Assembly: GCF_014202335.1 (NCBI RefSeq)
Contig: NZ_JACHGP010000010.1
Location: forward strand, 304,272-368,271
From: Mycobacterium sp. AZCC_0083
Lineage (GTDB): Bacteria > Actinomycetota > Actinomycetes > Mycobacteriales > Mycobacteriaceae
Length of the DNA stretch: 64,000 nt
Reading direction: 5' to 3'
Below the pieces are notes generated by a model. The model made no database searches. It saw nothing but the letters and a program-made list of their open reading frames with translations, and was not told the DNA's origin. Below, in pieces: positions 8,254 through 17,079 of the stretch; within the stretch, counting starts at the first letter, position 1, and each line of letters opens with the position of its first letter. A program made the position numbers and the translations under genes.

Positions 8254-9788
8254 CAGGCTCTTTCTCGTAACAGTGGCTTGACCACCTTGCCGCCTGGGTT
8301 GCGGGGCAGCACGTCGAGGAACTCCACCGATTGTGGGGTCTTGAACTTAGCCAAATGCTCACGCGTGTAGGCGATCACGGTCTTCTCGTTGAGGCTCACT
8401 CCCGGCTTGGTCACGACGAACGCCTTGCCGACCTCACCGAGCCGCTCGTCGGGCACACCGATGACCGCGGACTCGGCGACGCCATCCAGCCGGGCGAGCA
8501 CCTGCTCGACCTCGGCCGGGTAGACGTTGAAACCGCCGCTGATGTACATGTCCTTGAGCCGATCGGTGATGCGCAGGTTGCCCTTCTCGTCGAGGGTTCC
8601 GATGTCACCGGTGTGCAGCCAGCCGTCTGCGTCGATCGCTGCCGCGGTGGCTTTCGGGTCGTCGAGGTAGCCCTGCATGACGTTCGGGCCACGCAGCAGA
8701 ACTTCACCGGTCTCGTCGGCGATGGCGAGCTCGAAGTCGGCGATCGGCCGTCCGCTGGTGGTCGCCACAGTCTCCGCGTCATCGTCGGCCCGGCACATGG
8801 TGCCGAATCCGCTTGCCTCCGTGAGGCCGTAGGCGGTGAGCACGATGTCGATGTCCAGCTCGGTCTGCATCCGCTCGATCAGCACCACCGGAATCGTCGC
8901 CGCACCGGTGACCGCGAACCGCAGCGAGGTCAGGTCGTAGTCGGCGCGTTTGGGATGGTCGAGGAGCACCTGGTAGATGGTCGGGGGCCCTGGTAACACC
9001 GTGATGCGGTGTTCCTGCACCGCGCGCATCGCGCCCTCGGGGTCGAACGTCAGCTGGGGGATCAGCGTCGCGCCCGTCTGAAGGCAGGCCAGGATGCCCG
9101 CCTTGTAGCCGAAGTTGTGGAAGAACGGGTTGATGCACAGGTAGCGGTCGTCGCTGGTGAGTTGACCGCACGCGGCCCACGCCGCAGGCGCGTCGAGCGA
9201 CTGCCGATGCGAGCACAGCACGCCCTTGCTGCGACCCGTCGTCCCCGAGGTGAACAGGATGTTGGCGACGTCATCGGGGGACAGGGCGGCGGCACGGGCG
9301 TCCACTGCGGCGAGATCCGTGCCGCGGGCCACGAATTCGTCCCATGATGTCGCCGCGCCCGCATCGCCTTTTTGAACGGGGACCCGCACGATGTGTCGCA
9401 GCGCGGGCAGCGTTGCGCGGTCGAGTTCGGTGGTTCGGTCGGAGCCGAGGAATCGACCCATGGCGATGAGGAGTGGTGCATCGGTGCGGGCCAGGATGTC
9501 GGTGGCCTCGGTGGCGGTGTAGCGGGTGTTCAGGGGTACCACGGCGGCGCCGGCGTAGTGCGCTGCCAGGCACGCGACCACCCAATGCCAGGTGTTCGGC
9601 GACCAGATCGCCACCCGGTCGCCTGCGTTCACGCCAAGGTCGATGATCGCCGCGGCGGCCTGCCTGACCTCGGCGTGGAGCTGCGCGAACGTCAACCGGC
9701 GGTCCTCGGTGACCAGTGCGTCGTGGTCGGAGAAGCGGTCGGCGATCTCGTCCAGGACCTGTGGAATGGTCCGTGGCTCGCTGCTCAT
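8253..9788 (-). CDS. fadD3: HIP-CoA synthetase FadD3
   Basis: A 511-residue ANL-superfamily acyl-CoA synthetase. The P-loop ILFTSGTTGRSKGVL is near residue 175. TAYGLTEASGFG (A5), the adenylate-binding LHTGDIGTLDEKGNL and hinge DRLKDMYISGGFNVYPAEVE follow, with the catalytic lysine in PRNPGGKVVK at the C terminus. In mycobacteria FadD3 attaches CoA to the indanedione propionate HIP left after removal of rings A and B, committing it to degradation. It is first in its operon: a strong GAGGAGC ribosome-binding site precedes the ATG and a KstR2 box lies about 20 bp upstream. Confidence 0.93.
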   Translation of the reverse strand: MSSEPRTIPQVLDEIADRFSDHDALVTEDRRLTFAQLHAEVRQAAAAIIDLGVNAGDRVAIWSPNTWHWVVACLAAHYAGAAVVPLNTRYTATEATDILARTDAPLLIAMGRFLGSDRTTELDRATLPALRHIVRVPVQKGDAGAATSWDEFVARGTDLAAVDARAAALSPDDVANILFTSGTTGRSKGVLCSHRQSLDAPAAWAACGQLTSDDRYLCINPFFHNFGYKAGILACLQTGATLIPQLTFDPEGAMRAVQEHRITVLPGPPTIYQVLLDHPKRADYDLTSLRFAVTGAATIPVVLIERMQTELDIDIVLTAYGLTEASGFGTMCRADDDAETVATTSGRPIADFELAIADETGEVLLRGPNVMQGYLDDPKATAAAIDADGWLHTGDIGTLDEKGNLRITDRLKDMYISGGFNVYPAEVEQVLARLDGVAESAVIGVPDERLGEVGKAFVVTKPGVSLNEKTVIAYTREHLAKFKTPQSVEFLDVLPRNPGGKVVKPLLRERA

Positions 9789-9805
9789 GGATGCTCCTCT
9801 AACAA

Positions 9806-9819
9806 AGCAAGTGCTTGGT
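9806..9819. promoter_or_regulatory. KstR2 box between fadD3 and fadE30
   Basis: The sequence AGCAAGTGCTTGGT fits the recalled KstR2 consensus AnCAAGnnCTTGnT exactly. It sits between the divergent fadD3 and fadE30 starts (18 bp from one, 16 bp from the other), so a bound TetR repressor would block both promoters. KstR2 is released by HIP-CoA, the FadD3 product. Confidence 0.88.
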
Positions 9820-9835
9820 AGGTTAGCCTACAAGG

Positions 9836-10999
9836 GTGATAGGGGTCCAGGAGTTCCGGGCCGAGGTCCGGCAGTGGCTCGCCGACAATCTCGTCGGCGA
9901 ATACGCCGCGCTCAAGGGCCTTGGCGGGCCGGGGCGCGAGCATCAGGCATACGAGCAACGGGTGGCATGGAACCAGCATCTCGCCAAGGCGGGCCTCACG
10001 TGTCTGGGTTGGCCGGAGAAGCACGGCGGACGCGGGATGTCCGTGGCGCACCGTGTCGCGTTCTACGAGGAGTACGCCCGTGCGGATGCGCCCGACAAGG
10101 TCAACCACTTCGGTGAGGAACTGCTCGGCCCAACGCTGATCGCATTCGGCACCGCCGAGCAGCAGGATCGGTTCCTGCCGAAGATTCTCGACGTCACCGA
10201 GCTGTGGTGCCAGGGCTACTCCGAGCCCGGCGCGGGCAGTGACCTCGCCAACGTGTCGACCGCGGCCGAACTCGACGGCGACCAGTGGGTGATCAATGGG
10301 CAGAAGGTATGGACGTCGCTGGCGCACTTGTCGCAGTGGTGCTTCGTCGTCGCCCGCACCGAGAGGGGCTCCAAGCGGCACTCAGGGCTGTCGTATCTGC
10401 TCGTGCCGCTGGATCAGCCGGGCGTGGAGATCCGCCCCATCGTCCAACTCACGGGCGACTCGGAATTCAACGAAGTGTTCTTCGACGACGCCCGCACGGA
10501 CGCCAACCTGGTGGTCGGTGAACCCGGCGACGGCTGGCGCGTGGCGATGGGCACGCTGACGTTCGAGCGCGGGGTATCCACGCTGGGCCAACAGATCCGT
10601 TATGCGCGTGAGCATTCCGGCCTCGTCGAACTGGCCAAGGCCAACGGCGCCATCGACGACCCGCTGATCCGCGAGCGGCTGACCCGGTCGTGGACCGGGC
10701 TGCAGGCGATGCGGTCCTATGCGCTGGCGACGATGGATGTCGAAGGAGGCGGTCAGGCCGCCCCGGGAAAAGACTCAGTGTCGAAGCTGTTGTGGGCCAA
10801 CTGGCATCGCGAACTGGGTGAGATCGCCATGGACGTCCAGGGGATGGCAGGCCTGACGCTCGACGGCGGCGAGTTCGACGAATGGCAACGGCTGTACCTG
10901 TTCTCGCGCTCGGACACCATCTACGGCGGGTCGAACGAGATCCAACGCAACATCATCGCCGAGCGGGTGCTCGGCCTGCCACGAGAGGTCAAGGGCTGA
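9836..10999 (+). CDS. fadE30: Acyl-CoA dehydrogenase FadE30
   Basis: A 387-residue acyl-CoA dehydrogenase with GTG start (MIGVQEFRAEVRQWL). It has QGYSEPGAGSDLANVST, WVINGQKVWTS and the C-terminal TIYGGSNEIQRNIIAERVLGLPRE. By gene order (divergent from fadD3, followed by ipdF) it is the enzyme that introduces the double bond into the propionyl side chain of HIP-CoA. The start lies only 17 bp from the KstR2 box and has no clear ribosome-binding site, so the transcript may be leaderless or have a very short leader. Confidence 0.92.
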   Translation: MIGVQEFRAEVRQWLADNLVGEYAALKGLGGPGREHQAYEQRVAWNQHLAKAGLTCLGWPEKHGGRGMSVAHRVAFYEEYARADAPDKVNHFGEELLGPTLIAFGTAEQQDRFLPKILDVTELWCQGYSEPGAGSDLANVSTAAELDGDQWVINGQKVWTSLAHLSQWCFVVARTERGSKRHSGLSYLLVPLDQPGVEIRPIVQLTGDSEFNEVFFDDARTDANLVVGEPGDGWRVAMGTLTFERGVSTLGQQIRYAREHSGLVELAKANGAIDDPLIRERLTRSWTGLQAMRSYALATMDVEGGGQAAPGKDSVSKLLWANWHRELGEIAMDVQGMAGLTLDGGEFDEWQRLYLFSRSDTIYGGSNEIQRNIIAERVLGLPREVKG

Positions 11000-11017
11000 T
11001 GAGCGCTTGCGCGAAGA
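10997..11017 (+). repeat. 21-bp exact repeat, copy A (other copy at 32296-32316)
   Basis: The 21 bases beginning at the fadE30 stop codon recur without mismatch at the 5-prime end of chsH2, and the similarity extends to 25 of 27. The two loci encode unrelated proteins in different frames, so shared protein ancestry does not explain it. The core contains GAGCGCTTGCGCGAAG. Confidence 0.6.
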
Positions 11018-11027
11018 AGAGACAACG

Positions 11028-11819
11028 ATGACGGACTTATCGGCTGCCCCGAAGGAGATCGAGGGACACGGGCTGCTCGCAGGCAAGGTCGTCCTGGTGA
11101 CGGCCGCCGCCGGAACGGGCATCGGCTCGTCGACGGCACGGCGGGCGCTCGCCGAGGGCGCCGACGTCGTCGTCTCCGACTACCACGAACGGCGGCTTGG
11201 CGAGACCCGCGAGGAACTCGCAGGGCTCGGGCTGGGCCGCGTCGAGGCCGTGGTGTGCGACGTGACCTCCACAGAAGCCGTCGACGCGCTCTTCACCGGC
11301 GCGGTGGAGAAGATGGGACGCATCGACGTCCTGGTCAACAACGCTGGGCTCGGCGGTCAGACGCCCGTGATCGACATGACCGACGACGAATGGGATCGGG
11401 TCCTCAACGTCACGCTGACGTCGGTCATGCGCGCCACCCGCGCCGCCCTGCGATACTTCCGCGGTGCCGGACACGGCGGCGTCATCGTCAACAACGCCAG
11501 CGTGCTCGGCTGGCGGGCGCAGCACTCGCAGTCGCACTACGCCGCCGCCAAGGCAGGCGTGATGGCCCTGACCCGGTGCAGCGCAATCGAAGCCGTCGAG
11601 TTCGGCGTCAGGATCAACGCCGTGTCGCCGAGCATCGCGAGGCACAAGTTTCTAGAGAAGACCAGCAGCACGGAACTGCTCGACCGGTTGTCGTCGGACG
11701 AGGCGTTCGGCCGGGCCGCCGAGCCGTGGGAAATCGCCGCCACCATCGCGTTCCTGGCCAGTGAGTATTCCAGTTACCTGACTGGCGAAGTGATCTCGGT
11801 ATCCAGCCAGCACGCCTGA
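11028..11819 (+). CDS. ipdF: SDR IpdF-like (steroid-ring CoA thioester dehydrogenase)
   Basis: A 263-residue short-chain dehydrogenase started at the ATG 29 bp after fadE30. It shows TAAAGTGIGSSTARRA, a variant of the dinucleotide motif, VLVNNAGLGG, and the catalytic YAAAK in SQSHYAAAKAGVM. It matches Rv3559c in position. IpdF is reported to act on the 5-hydroxy group of the CoA thioester of the HIP remnant so the remaining ring can be opened. It is co-transcribed with fadE30 and controlled by the KstR2 box at 9806. Confidence 0.88.
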   Translation: MTDLSAAPKEIEGHGLLAGKVVLVTAAAGTGIGSSTARRALAEGADVVVSDYHERRLGETREELAGLGLGRVEAVVCDVTSTEAVDALFTGAVEKMGRIDVLVNNAGLGGQTPVIDMTDDEWDRVLNVTLTSVMRATRAALRYFRGAGHGGVIVNNASVLGWRAQHSQSHYAAAKAGVMALTRCSAIEAVEFGVRINAVSPSIARHKFLEKTSSTELLDRLSSDEAFGRAAEPWEIAATIAFLASEYSSYLTGEVISVSSQHA

Positions 11820-11912
11820 GCGGCTACTCCGTCTCGGCGAGCCGAGCAATCTCCACGGTATCTTCACAATCGTTGACCGATTGCTCCACAACCAGCACTT
11901 ACAGTCGGTTGT

Positions 11913-12587
11913 GTGAAACGAATACTGGTGGTCGAGGACGAGCCGACGATCCTCGCCGCCGTCGTAACCAGGCTGCGCGCCGAGGACTTCCTGGTGGAGA
12001 CCGCGGTCGACGGGCCGTCGGCGGTGGCGACCGCCTCGGCGACCGCACCTGATCTCGTCGTACTCGACGTGATGTTGCCGGGATTCGACGGCCTCGAGGT
12101 GTGCAGGCGGATTCAGGCGGAGCGGTCCATCCCGGTGCTGATGTTGACCGCCCGCAGCGACGAGACCGACATGTTGATCGGTCTTGGCGTCGGCGCCGAC
12201 GACTACCTCACCAAGCCGTTCAGCATGCGCGAACTCGTCGCAAGGGTGCGGGTGCTGCTCCGCCGGATGGAACGGGCCGGTGACGCGGGTGAAGCGCAGA
12301 CGTTGTCCGTCGGTGGCTATCGACTTGACCTGCAGGAGCGCAGAGTTCACCACGAGGAGCGCGAAATCCACCTGACCCGTATCGAATTCGACTTGCTTGC
12401 CTTCCTTGCCGCCCGCCCGCGCACCGCGATCACGCGAGCTGTACTGCTCGAGCACATCTGGGGACCCCCTTCCGGCGCGGAGAGCCGGACGGTCGACAGT
12501 CACGTCAAGGCCTTGCGGCGCAAGCTGGGACCCGACTTGATCCGGACCGTGCACGGCGTCGGCTACGCGCTGGAAACGCCACGATGA
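11913..12587 (+). CDS. OmpR-family response regulator
   Basis: A 224-residue two-domain regulator. The receiver has the acidic pair in VVEDEPT, phosphoacceptor Asp in VVLDVMLPG, Thr in MLTARSD and Lys in YLTKPFS. The C-terminal winged helix contains TRIEFDLLAFLA and SRTVDSHVKALRRKLG. The start is the GTG at 11913. It overlaps the kinase gene by 4 bp and forms a unit with it and with the DUF4153-type gene. Signal and targets are not evident; the genes interrupt the KstR2 regulon but have no KstR2 box of their own. Confidence 0.92.
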   Translation: MKRILVVEDEPTILAAVVTRLRAEDFLVETAVDGPSAVATASATAPDLVVLDVMLPGFDGLEVCRRIQAERSIPVLMLTARSDETDMLIGLGVGADDYLTKPFSMRELVARVRVLLRRMERAGDAGEAQTLSVGGYRLDLQERRVHHEEREIHLTRIEFDLLAFLAARPRTAITRAVLLEHIWGPPSGAESRTVDSHVKALRRKLGPDLIRTVHGVGYALETPR

Positions 12588-13615
12588 GCGGATTCGCCGC
12601 AGTCTGGGACCGACTGCCCCGGCCTCTCGATCCGTTCGCATCCTTCAAGATGAAGATGGGGCTGCTGGTCGGCAGCGCAATCATCCTGGCCTCCTTCACC
12701 TTCTGGATAGGCGCGAGTTGGCAGTTCCGATACGCACTCCTCGCGGCATTGGTCACCTCGTTGGCGCTCACCCAGTTTCTGGCCCACGGAATGACGTCTC
12801 CATTGCGGCAGATGACCAACGCCGCGGGCGCCATGGCTCGCGGCGACTACAGCCGCCGGGTACGCGCCACGTCCCGTGACGAAATCGGCCAGTTGGCAAC
12901 GGCGTTCAATCAGATGGCAGCTGACCTCGGAGCTGCCGACGAGTACCGGCGGGGACTCATCGGCAACGTCTCACACGAGCTACGCACGCCCATCGCCGCC
13001 CTGCATGCAGTGCTCGAAAACGTCGTCGACGGCGTCGCAGAACCCGACGCCGAGACGATGCGGATGGCGTTGTCCCAGACCGCACGCCTCGGCGAGCTGG
13101 TGACGAACTTGCTCGACCTCTCGCGCGTCGAAGGTGGTGCAATTCCGTTGCAGCTCGGACTGTTTCGGGTCGACCAGTTCTTGCACGACGCCATCGAACA
13201 CGTCGCGGTATCGCCCGCGAACGTGCGGATCGCAGTAGACGTCTCGCCGTCCGACCTGGCCGCGGTCGCCGACCCGGCACGCCTGCGGCAAGTGGTCGTC
13301 AACCTGGTCGACAACGCCGTTCGGCACAGTCCGGCGGGCGGCCGGGTGTCGGTGCAGGCGAGTGCGGGAGAGCTGGGAGGTTTGCATCTGGACGTGTGCG
13401 ACGAGGGGCCCGGCATTCCGCCCGCCGAGCACGAACTGGTCTTCCAGCGCTTCGGCCGTGGTGCGACGTCCGACGGTGGCACCGGACTCGGTCTGGCGAT
13501 CGCCCGCTGGGCGGTCGAATTGCACGGCGGCACGATCGAAGTGGTCGATGTCCGAACGGGATGCCGAATCAGGGTCACGCTGCCCGATCTGGCGACAGCG
13601 GAGGAGCTCGCATGA
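12584..13615 (+). CDS. Sensor histidine kinase
   Basis: A 343-residue membrane kinase. Two adjacent hydrophobic segments (residues ~25-65) have almost no extracytoplasmic loop between them. They are followed by HAMP (TSPLRQMTNAAGAMARGDY), the phosphoacceptor H-box GNVSHELRTPIAAL, the N-box VVNLVDNAVRHS, DEGPGIP and GTGLGLAIARW. The lack of a periplasmic sensing domain suggests it senses within the membrane or through a partner. The overlapping DUF4153-type membrane protein downstream is a natural candidate partner. Confidence 0.92.
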   Translation: MSGFAAVWDRLPRPLDPFASFKMKMGLLVGSAIILASFTFWIGASWQFRYALLAALVTSLALTQFLAHGMTSPLRQMTNAAGAMARGDYSRRVRATSRDEIGQLATAFNQMAADLGAADEYRRGLIGNVSHELRTPIAALHAVLENVVDGVAEPDAETMRMALSQTARLGELVTNLLDLSRVEGGAIPLQLGLFRVDQFLHDAIEHVAVSPANVRIAVDVSPSDLAAVADPARLRQVVVNLVDNAVRHSPAGGRVSVQASAGELGGLHLDVCDEGPGIPPAEHELVFQRFGRGATSDGGTGLGLAIARWAVELHGGTIEVVDVRTGCRIRVTLPDLATAEELA

Positions 13616-15162
13616 CGACGATGGTTCCGGGTGTGTACGGCTACCCGCCACCCCCGCCACCGCCTCCTCCTCCGCTGAACGGTCCGGCGCTGCCGGAGTA
13701 CGGCGAACCGGGTTGGACGGTCTGGCCGCACCGCATCTGGCCTCTCGACCCGCTCGCCTCCGCATCACGCCGACTGGTGGTGCTGGCGCTCGTCGCAGGC
13801 ATCGTGGGCACCGCGCTGTGGCGCCCGTCGGTCATGAGCGTCGCGTACTTGGTCGTGGGCATCGTCGTCCTCGGCGTGGTCTACGGCACCGCCGAACGTC
13901 GTCCCACCCGTGTGGAATGGCTCGGGATCGCCTTGACCCTGGCACTTCTCGCGGTGCCCGGCCTGCTTGCGGCCGAATGGGTTGGCGGGCTGTGCATCAT
14001 CGCGGCATGGGCGGTCGGGTGGTGCACGCTCGTCGGCGGCCGCACGTGGACCGCGGTGTTCACGGGACCGTTGGTGCCATGGGTGTTACCGGCGCGCGTG
14101 CTCGGCTGGGTGCGGTGCTCGGAGCGTGTCGTTGGCCTCAGGGGCGTAGGCACTCCCAGTCTGGTTCGTGGCCTCGTCGTCGTCGGCATCACCGTGGTGC
14201 TCGGGCTGGTCTTCGGTGCGTTGTTCGCGGCTGCCGATCCCGCGTTCGCACGGCTGGTCGGCGATCTGGTGCCCGCCTTCAACGCAGGGGAATTCGTGGC
14301 CCGTGTCGTGGTTTTCGGGATCGTGCTGGCGTTCGTCTTCTCCGGCGGCTACGTCGTGCGGTTCGCGCCGAAGCTGGACGCCATGGCCCCGAAGCCGATG
14401 CGACCGGTGCAGCGGTGGGAGTGGGCGTTGCCGCTCGGCGTGCTCGACGCGCTGTTCATCGCCTTCGTGGTGGTGCAGGCGACCGTGCTGTTCGGCGGGC
14501 ATACGCACGTGCTGGAGACCGAAGGGCTGACCTACGCCGAATACGCCAGGCAGGGGTTCTGGCAGCTGCTCTGGGTCTCCGCGCTGACCCTGCTGGTGCT
14601 CAGCGTCGCCATCCGGGTGGCCGGGCGCGTGACCGTCGCCGATCGTCGGATCCTGCGGGTTCTCGTCGGAACTCTTTGCGCCACTTCGGTCGTCGTGGTG
14701 ATCTCGGCGATCCACCGGATGTGGCTCTACCAGCAGGCGTATGGCTTCAGCACCGAGCGGGTGATGGTGGTGACGATCGAGCTCTGGCTCGGTGCAGTGT
14801 TCGTCCTCATCGCCGTGGCCGGCATCCGCATGACGGCGCGATGGCTACCCCGTGCGGTTCTGTTGGCGGGCGCGGTGGCCCTGCTCGGGCTGGCCGCCAT
14901 CAATCCCGAGAGACTGATCGCCGATCGCAACATCGACCGCTACGAGCAGACCGGGCTGTTGGACACCGACTACCTGCTGTCCCTGTCGCAGGACGTCGAG
15001 CCTGCACTTCAACGGCTGCCGGAGGAGGTGCGACAGTGCGCGAGGTACCGCGACCGCGAGCCCGACGCCTGGTATCAGTTCAACGTGTCGAGGTCGCGCG
15101 CCACCGGCGGTGGCACGGCATCGCGGGATTCGTGCGAGGCGTACTGGACGCGGTCCGACTGA
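13612..15162 (+). CDS. DUF4153/DUF4173-type polytopic membrane protein
   Basis: A 516-residue protein started at the ATG overlapping the kinase stop (ATGA). A proline-rich N-terminal tail (residues 10-22, mostly Pro) precedes about 11-12 hydrophobic segments between residues 55 and 430. A soluble C-terminal part has Cys-containing CARYRDREPDAWYQFN. The central sequence resembles the DUF4153/DUF4173 families, often adjacent to two-component genes in actinobacteria. Function unknown. It ends 21 bp before the KstR2 box of kstR2. Confidence 0.75.
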   Translation: MTTMVPGVYGYPPPPPPPPPPLNGPALPEYGEPGWTVWPHRIWPLDPLASASRRLVVLALVAGIVGTALWRPSVMSVAYLVVGIVVLGVVYGTAERRPTRVEWLGIALTLALLAVPGLLAAEWVGGLCIIAAWAVGWCTLVGGRTWTAVFTGPLVPWVLPARVLGWVRCSERVVGLRGVGTPSLVRGLVVVGITVVLGLVFGALFAAADPAFARLVGDLVPAFNAGEFVARVVVFGIVLAFVFSGGYVVRFAPKLDAMAPKPMRPVQRWEWALPLGVLDALFIAFVVVQATVLFGGHTHVLETEGLTYAEYARQGFWQLLWVSALTLLVLSVAIRVAGRVTVADRRILRVLVGTLCATSVVVVISAIHRMWLYQQAYGFSTERVMVVTIELWLGAVFVLIAVAGIRMTARWLPRAVLLAGAVALLGLAAINPERLIADRNIDRYEQTGLLDTDYLLSLSQDVEPALQRLPEEVRQCARYRDREPDAWYQFNVSRSRATGGGTASRDSCEAYWTRSD

Positions 15163-15182
15163 CAATGGCCCCGCGGTAGCCA

Positions 15183-15196
15183 AGCAAGCGCTTGGT
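15183..15196. promoter_or_regulatory. KstR2 box upstream of kstR2
   Basis: AGCAAGCGCTTGGT fits AnCAAGnnCTTGnT. It lies 15 bp upstream of the likely GTG start of kstR2, consistent with negative autoregulation of kstR2-fadA6. Confidence 0.88.
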
Positions 15197-15211
15197 CGAT
15201 ATAGTGGGTTG

Positions 15212-15805
15212 GTGGACAAGGCGCCTCCGAGCCGCCGCGACGAGCTCCTCGAGCTCGCCGCGACGATGTTCGCCGACCGTGGGCTGCGCGCGACGACCGT
15301 GCGCGACATCGCCGACTCGGCAGGCATCCTCTCAGGCAGCCTCTATCACCACTTCAAGTCCAAGGAACAGATGGTCGAGGAGGTCCTCGGCGACTTCCTG
15401 GATTGGCTCTTCGAGCGGTACCAGCAGATCGTCGACACCGAGCCCGATCCGCTGGAGCGCGTCAAGGGGCTGTTCATGGTGTCGTTCGAAGCCATCGAGC
15501 ATCGCCACGCGCAGGTCGTGATCTACCAGGACGAAGCCAAGCGGCTCTCGGCACTTCCGCAATTCGGCTTCGTCGAGGCGCGCAACCGCGAACAGCGCAA
15601 GATGTGGCTCGACGTGCTGAAGCAGGGGATCACGGACGGATGCTTCCGGCCCGACATCGACGTCGACGTCGTCTACCGCTTCATCCGCGACACCACCTGG
15701 GTTTCGGTCCGCTGGTATCAGCCAGGCGGACCACTCACGGCTGAGGAAGTCGGCCGGCAATACCTCGCCATCGTTCTTGGCGGCATCACGAAAGAAATGG
15801 ACTGA
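15212..15805 (+). CDS. kstR2: TetR-family repressor KstR2
   Basis: A 197-residue TetR regulator from the GTG at 15212 (VDKAPPSRRDELLELAA). The N-terminal helix-turn-helix contains LRATTVRDIADSAGILSGSLYHHF. The ligand domain has HAQVVIYQDEAKRLS and DTTWVSVRWYQPGGPLTAEEVG, near-identical to the remembered M. tuberculosis KstR2 pattern. KstR2 represses the HIP-degradation genes until HIP-CoA binds. The first gene of a two-gene unit with fadA6, it is directly downstream of its own box. Longer upstream frames run into the DUF4153-type gene and are rejected. Confidence 0.95.
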   Translation: MDKAPPSRRDELLELAATMFADRGLRATTVRDIADSAGILSGSLYHHFKSKEQMVEEVLGDFLDWLFERYQQIVDTEPDPLERVKGLFMVSFEAIEHRHAQVVIYQDEAKRLSALPQFGFVEARNREQRKMWLDVLKQGITDGCFRPDIDVDVVYRFIRDTTWVSVRWYQPGGPLTAEEVGRQYLAIVLGGITKEMD

Positions 15806-15806
15806 C

Positions 15807-16964
15807 ATGACTGGGATATCACAGGCGTACGTCATCGATGCTGTGCGAACCGCGGTCGGCAAGCGCAACGGAGGGCTGGCTGGAGTTCACCCCGTCGATC
15901 TGGGTGCGGCCGCGTGGCGTGGCCTGTTCGAGCGCAACGACGTCGACCCCAGCGCAGTCACCGACGTGATCGCCGGATGCGTCGACGCCATCGGTGGCCA
16001 GGCCGGCAACATAGCGCGCCTGTCGTGGTTGGCGGCGGGCTTCCCGGAAGAGGTGCCCGGCGTCACGGTCGACCGCCAGTGCGGTTCGAGTCAGCAGGCC
16101 ATTTCCTTTGGTGCACAGGCGATCATGTCGGGCACCGCGGACATCATCGTCGCGGGTGGCATGCAGAACATGAGCCAGATCCCGATCAGCTCGGCGATGA
16201 TCGTCGGCAAGGAGTTCGGCTTCACCTCGCCGACAAGCGAGTCGAAGAGCTGGCTGCACCGCTATGGCGACCAGGAGATCTCTCAGTTCCGCGGCTCCGA
16301 GCTGATCGCGGAGAAGTGGAACATCTCGCGCGAGGAGATGGAGCAGTATTCGCTCACCAGCCACCAGCGGGCCCAAGAGGCGATCCGCGCTGGCTACTTC
16401 GAGAACGAGATCATTCCGGTGGAGGGCTTCGTCACCGACGAGGGCCCGCGCGATACCTCACTGGAGAAGATGGCAGGGCTCAAGACTCTGGTCGAGGGTG
16501 GCCGCTTGACCGCAGCGATGGCCAGCCAGATCTCCGACGGCGCCAGTGCGGTGCTGTTGGCGTCAGAAAGCGCAGTGCAGGCCCATAACCTCAAGCCACG
16601 CGCCCGCATCCACCACATCAGCGCGCGCGGCGCGGATCCGGTGTTCATGTTGACGGGTCCGATCCCGGCCACTCAGTACGCGCTGGACAGGACGGGGCTG
16701 TCCATCGAGGACATCGACACCGTCGAGATCAACGAGGCCTTCGCGCCCGTCGTGATGGCGTGGCTGAAGGACACCAAGGCCGATCCCGCCAAGGTCAATC
16801 CGAGCGGCGGCGCCATCGCTCTTGGTCACCCGCTCGGAGCAACGGGCGCAAAGCTTTTCGCGACGATGCTGAACACGCTGGAGCGCACCGGAGGTCGCTA
16901 CGGACTGCAGACGATGTGCGAGGGCGGCGGCACCGCCAACGTCACCATCATCGAGCGGCTCTAG
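15807..16964 (+). CDS. fadA6: Acetyl-CoA acetyltransferase FadA6
   Basis: A 385-residue thiolase. The nucleophile is Cys ~92 in DRQCGSSQQ, the His is in NPSGGAIALGHPLGATGAK and the second Cys is in TMCEGGG near the C terminus. The ATG at 15807 begins 2 bp after the kstR2 stop. In the KstR2 regulon FadA6 performs thiolytic cleavage late in degradation of the ring C/D-derived acyl-CoA. No additional domains. Confidence 0.93.
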   Translation: MTGISQAYVIDAVRTAVGKRNGGLAGVHPVDLGAAAWRGLFERNDVDPSAVTDVIAGCVDAIGGQAGNIARLSWLAAGFPEEVPGVTVDRQCGSSQQAISFGAQAIMSGTADIIVAGGMQNMSQIPISSAMIVGKEFGFTSPTSESKSWLHRYGDQEISQFRGSELIAEKWNISREEMEQYSLTSHQRAQEAIRAGYFENEIIPVEGFVTDEGPRDTSLEKMAGLKTLVEGGRLTAAMASQISDGASAVLLASESAVQAHNLKPRARIHHISARGADPVFMLTGPIPATQYALDRTGLSIEDIDTVEINEAFAPVVMAWLKDTKADPAKVNPSGGAIALGHPLGATGAKLFATMLNTLERTGGRYGLQTMCEGGGTANVTIIERL

Positions 16965-16994
16965 CCCCCGCCCCTCCCTCCTTCCCCGCCGTTC

Positions 16995-17040
16995 GTGCAT
17001 CTGGCGACGCCCCACCGGCGTGTTGCGTAGCCAGATTCAC
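16995..17040. repeat. 46-bp hairpin element, left copy, flanking the DUF559 gene
   Basis: A 16-base arm (16995-17010) pairs with 17025-17040 at 14 of 16 positions around a 14-base loop. The whole 46-bp unit is an inverted copy of 17950-17995, matching at 41 of 46 positions. The first 16 bases of the left unit and of the reverse complement of the right unit are identical. Confidence 0.85.
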
Positions 17041-17079
17041 ACACGCAAGCTTGTCGGTGGTCGTTGGCAACATTCGGCC

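Noticed and set aside
10997..11023. Fourth KstR2 box at the fadE30/ipdF junction
   Set aside because: GAGCGCTTGCGCGA has a CTTG but no matching CAAG half-site at the right spacing.
13362..13611. N-terminal extension of the DUF4153-type gene into the kinase gene
   Set aside because: It overlaps the kinase catalytic domain; the ATG at 13612 overlaps the kinase stop as expected for coupled genes.
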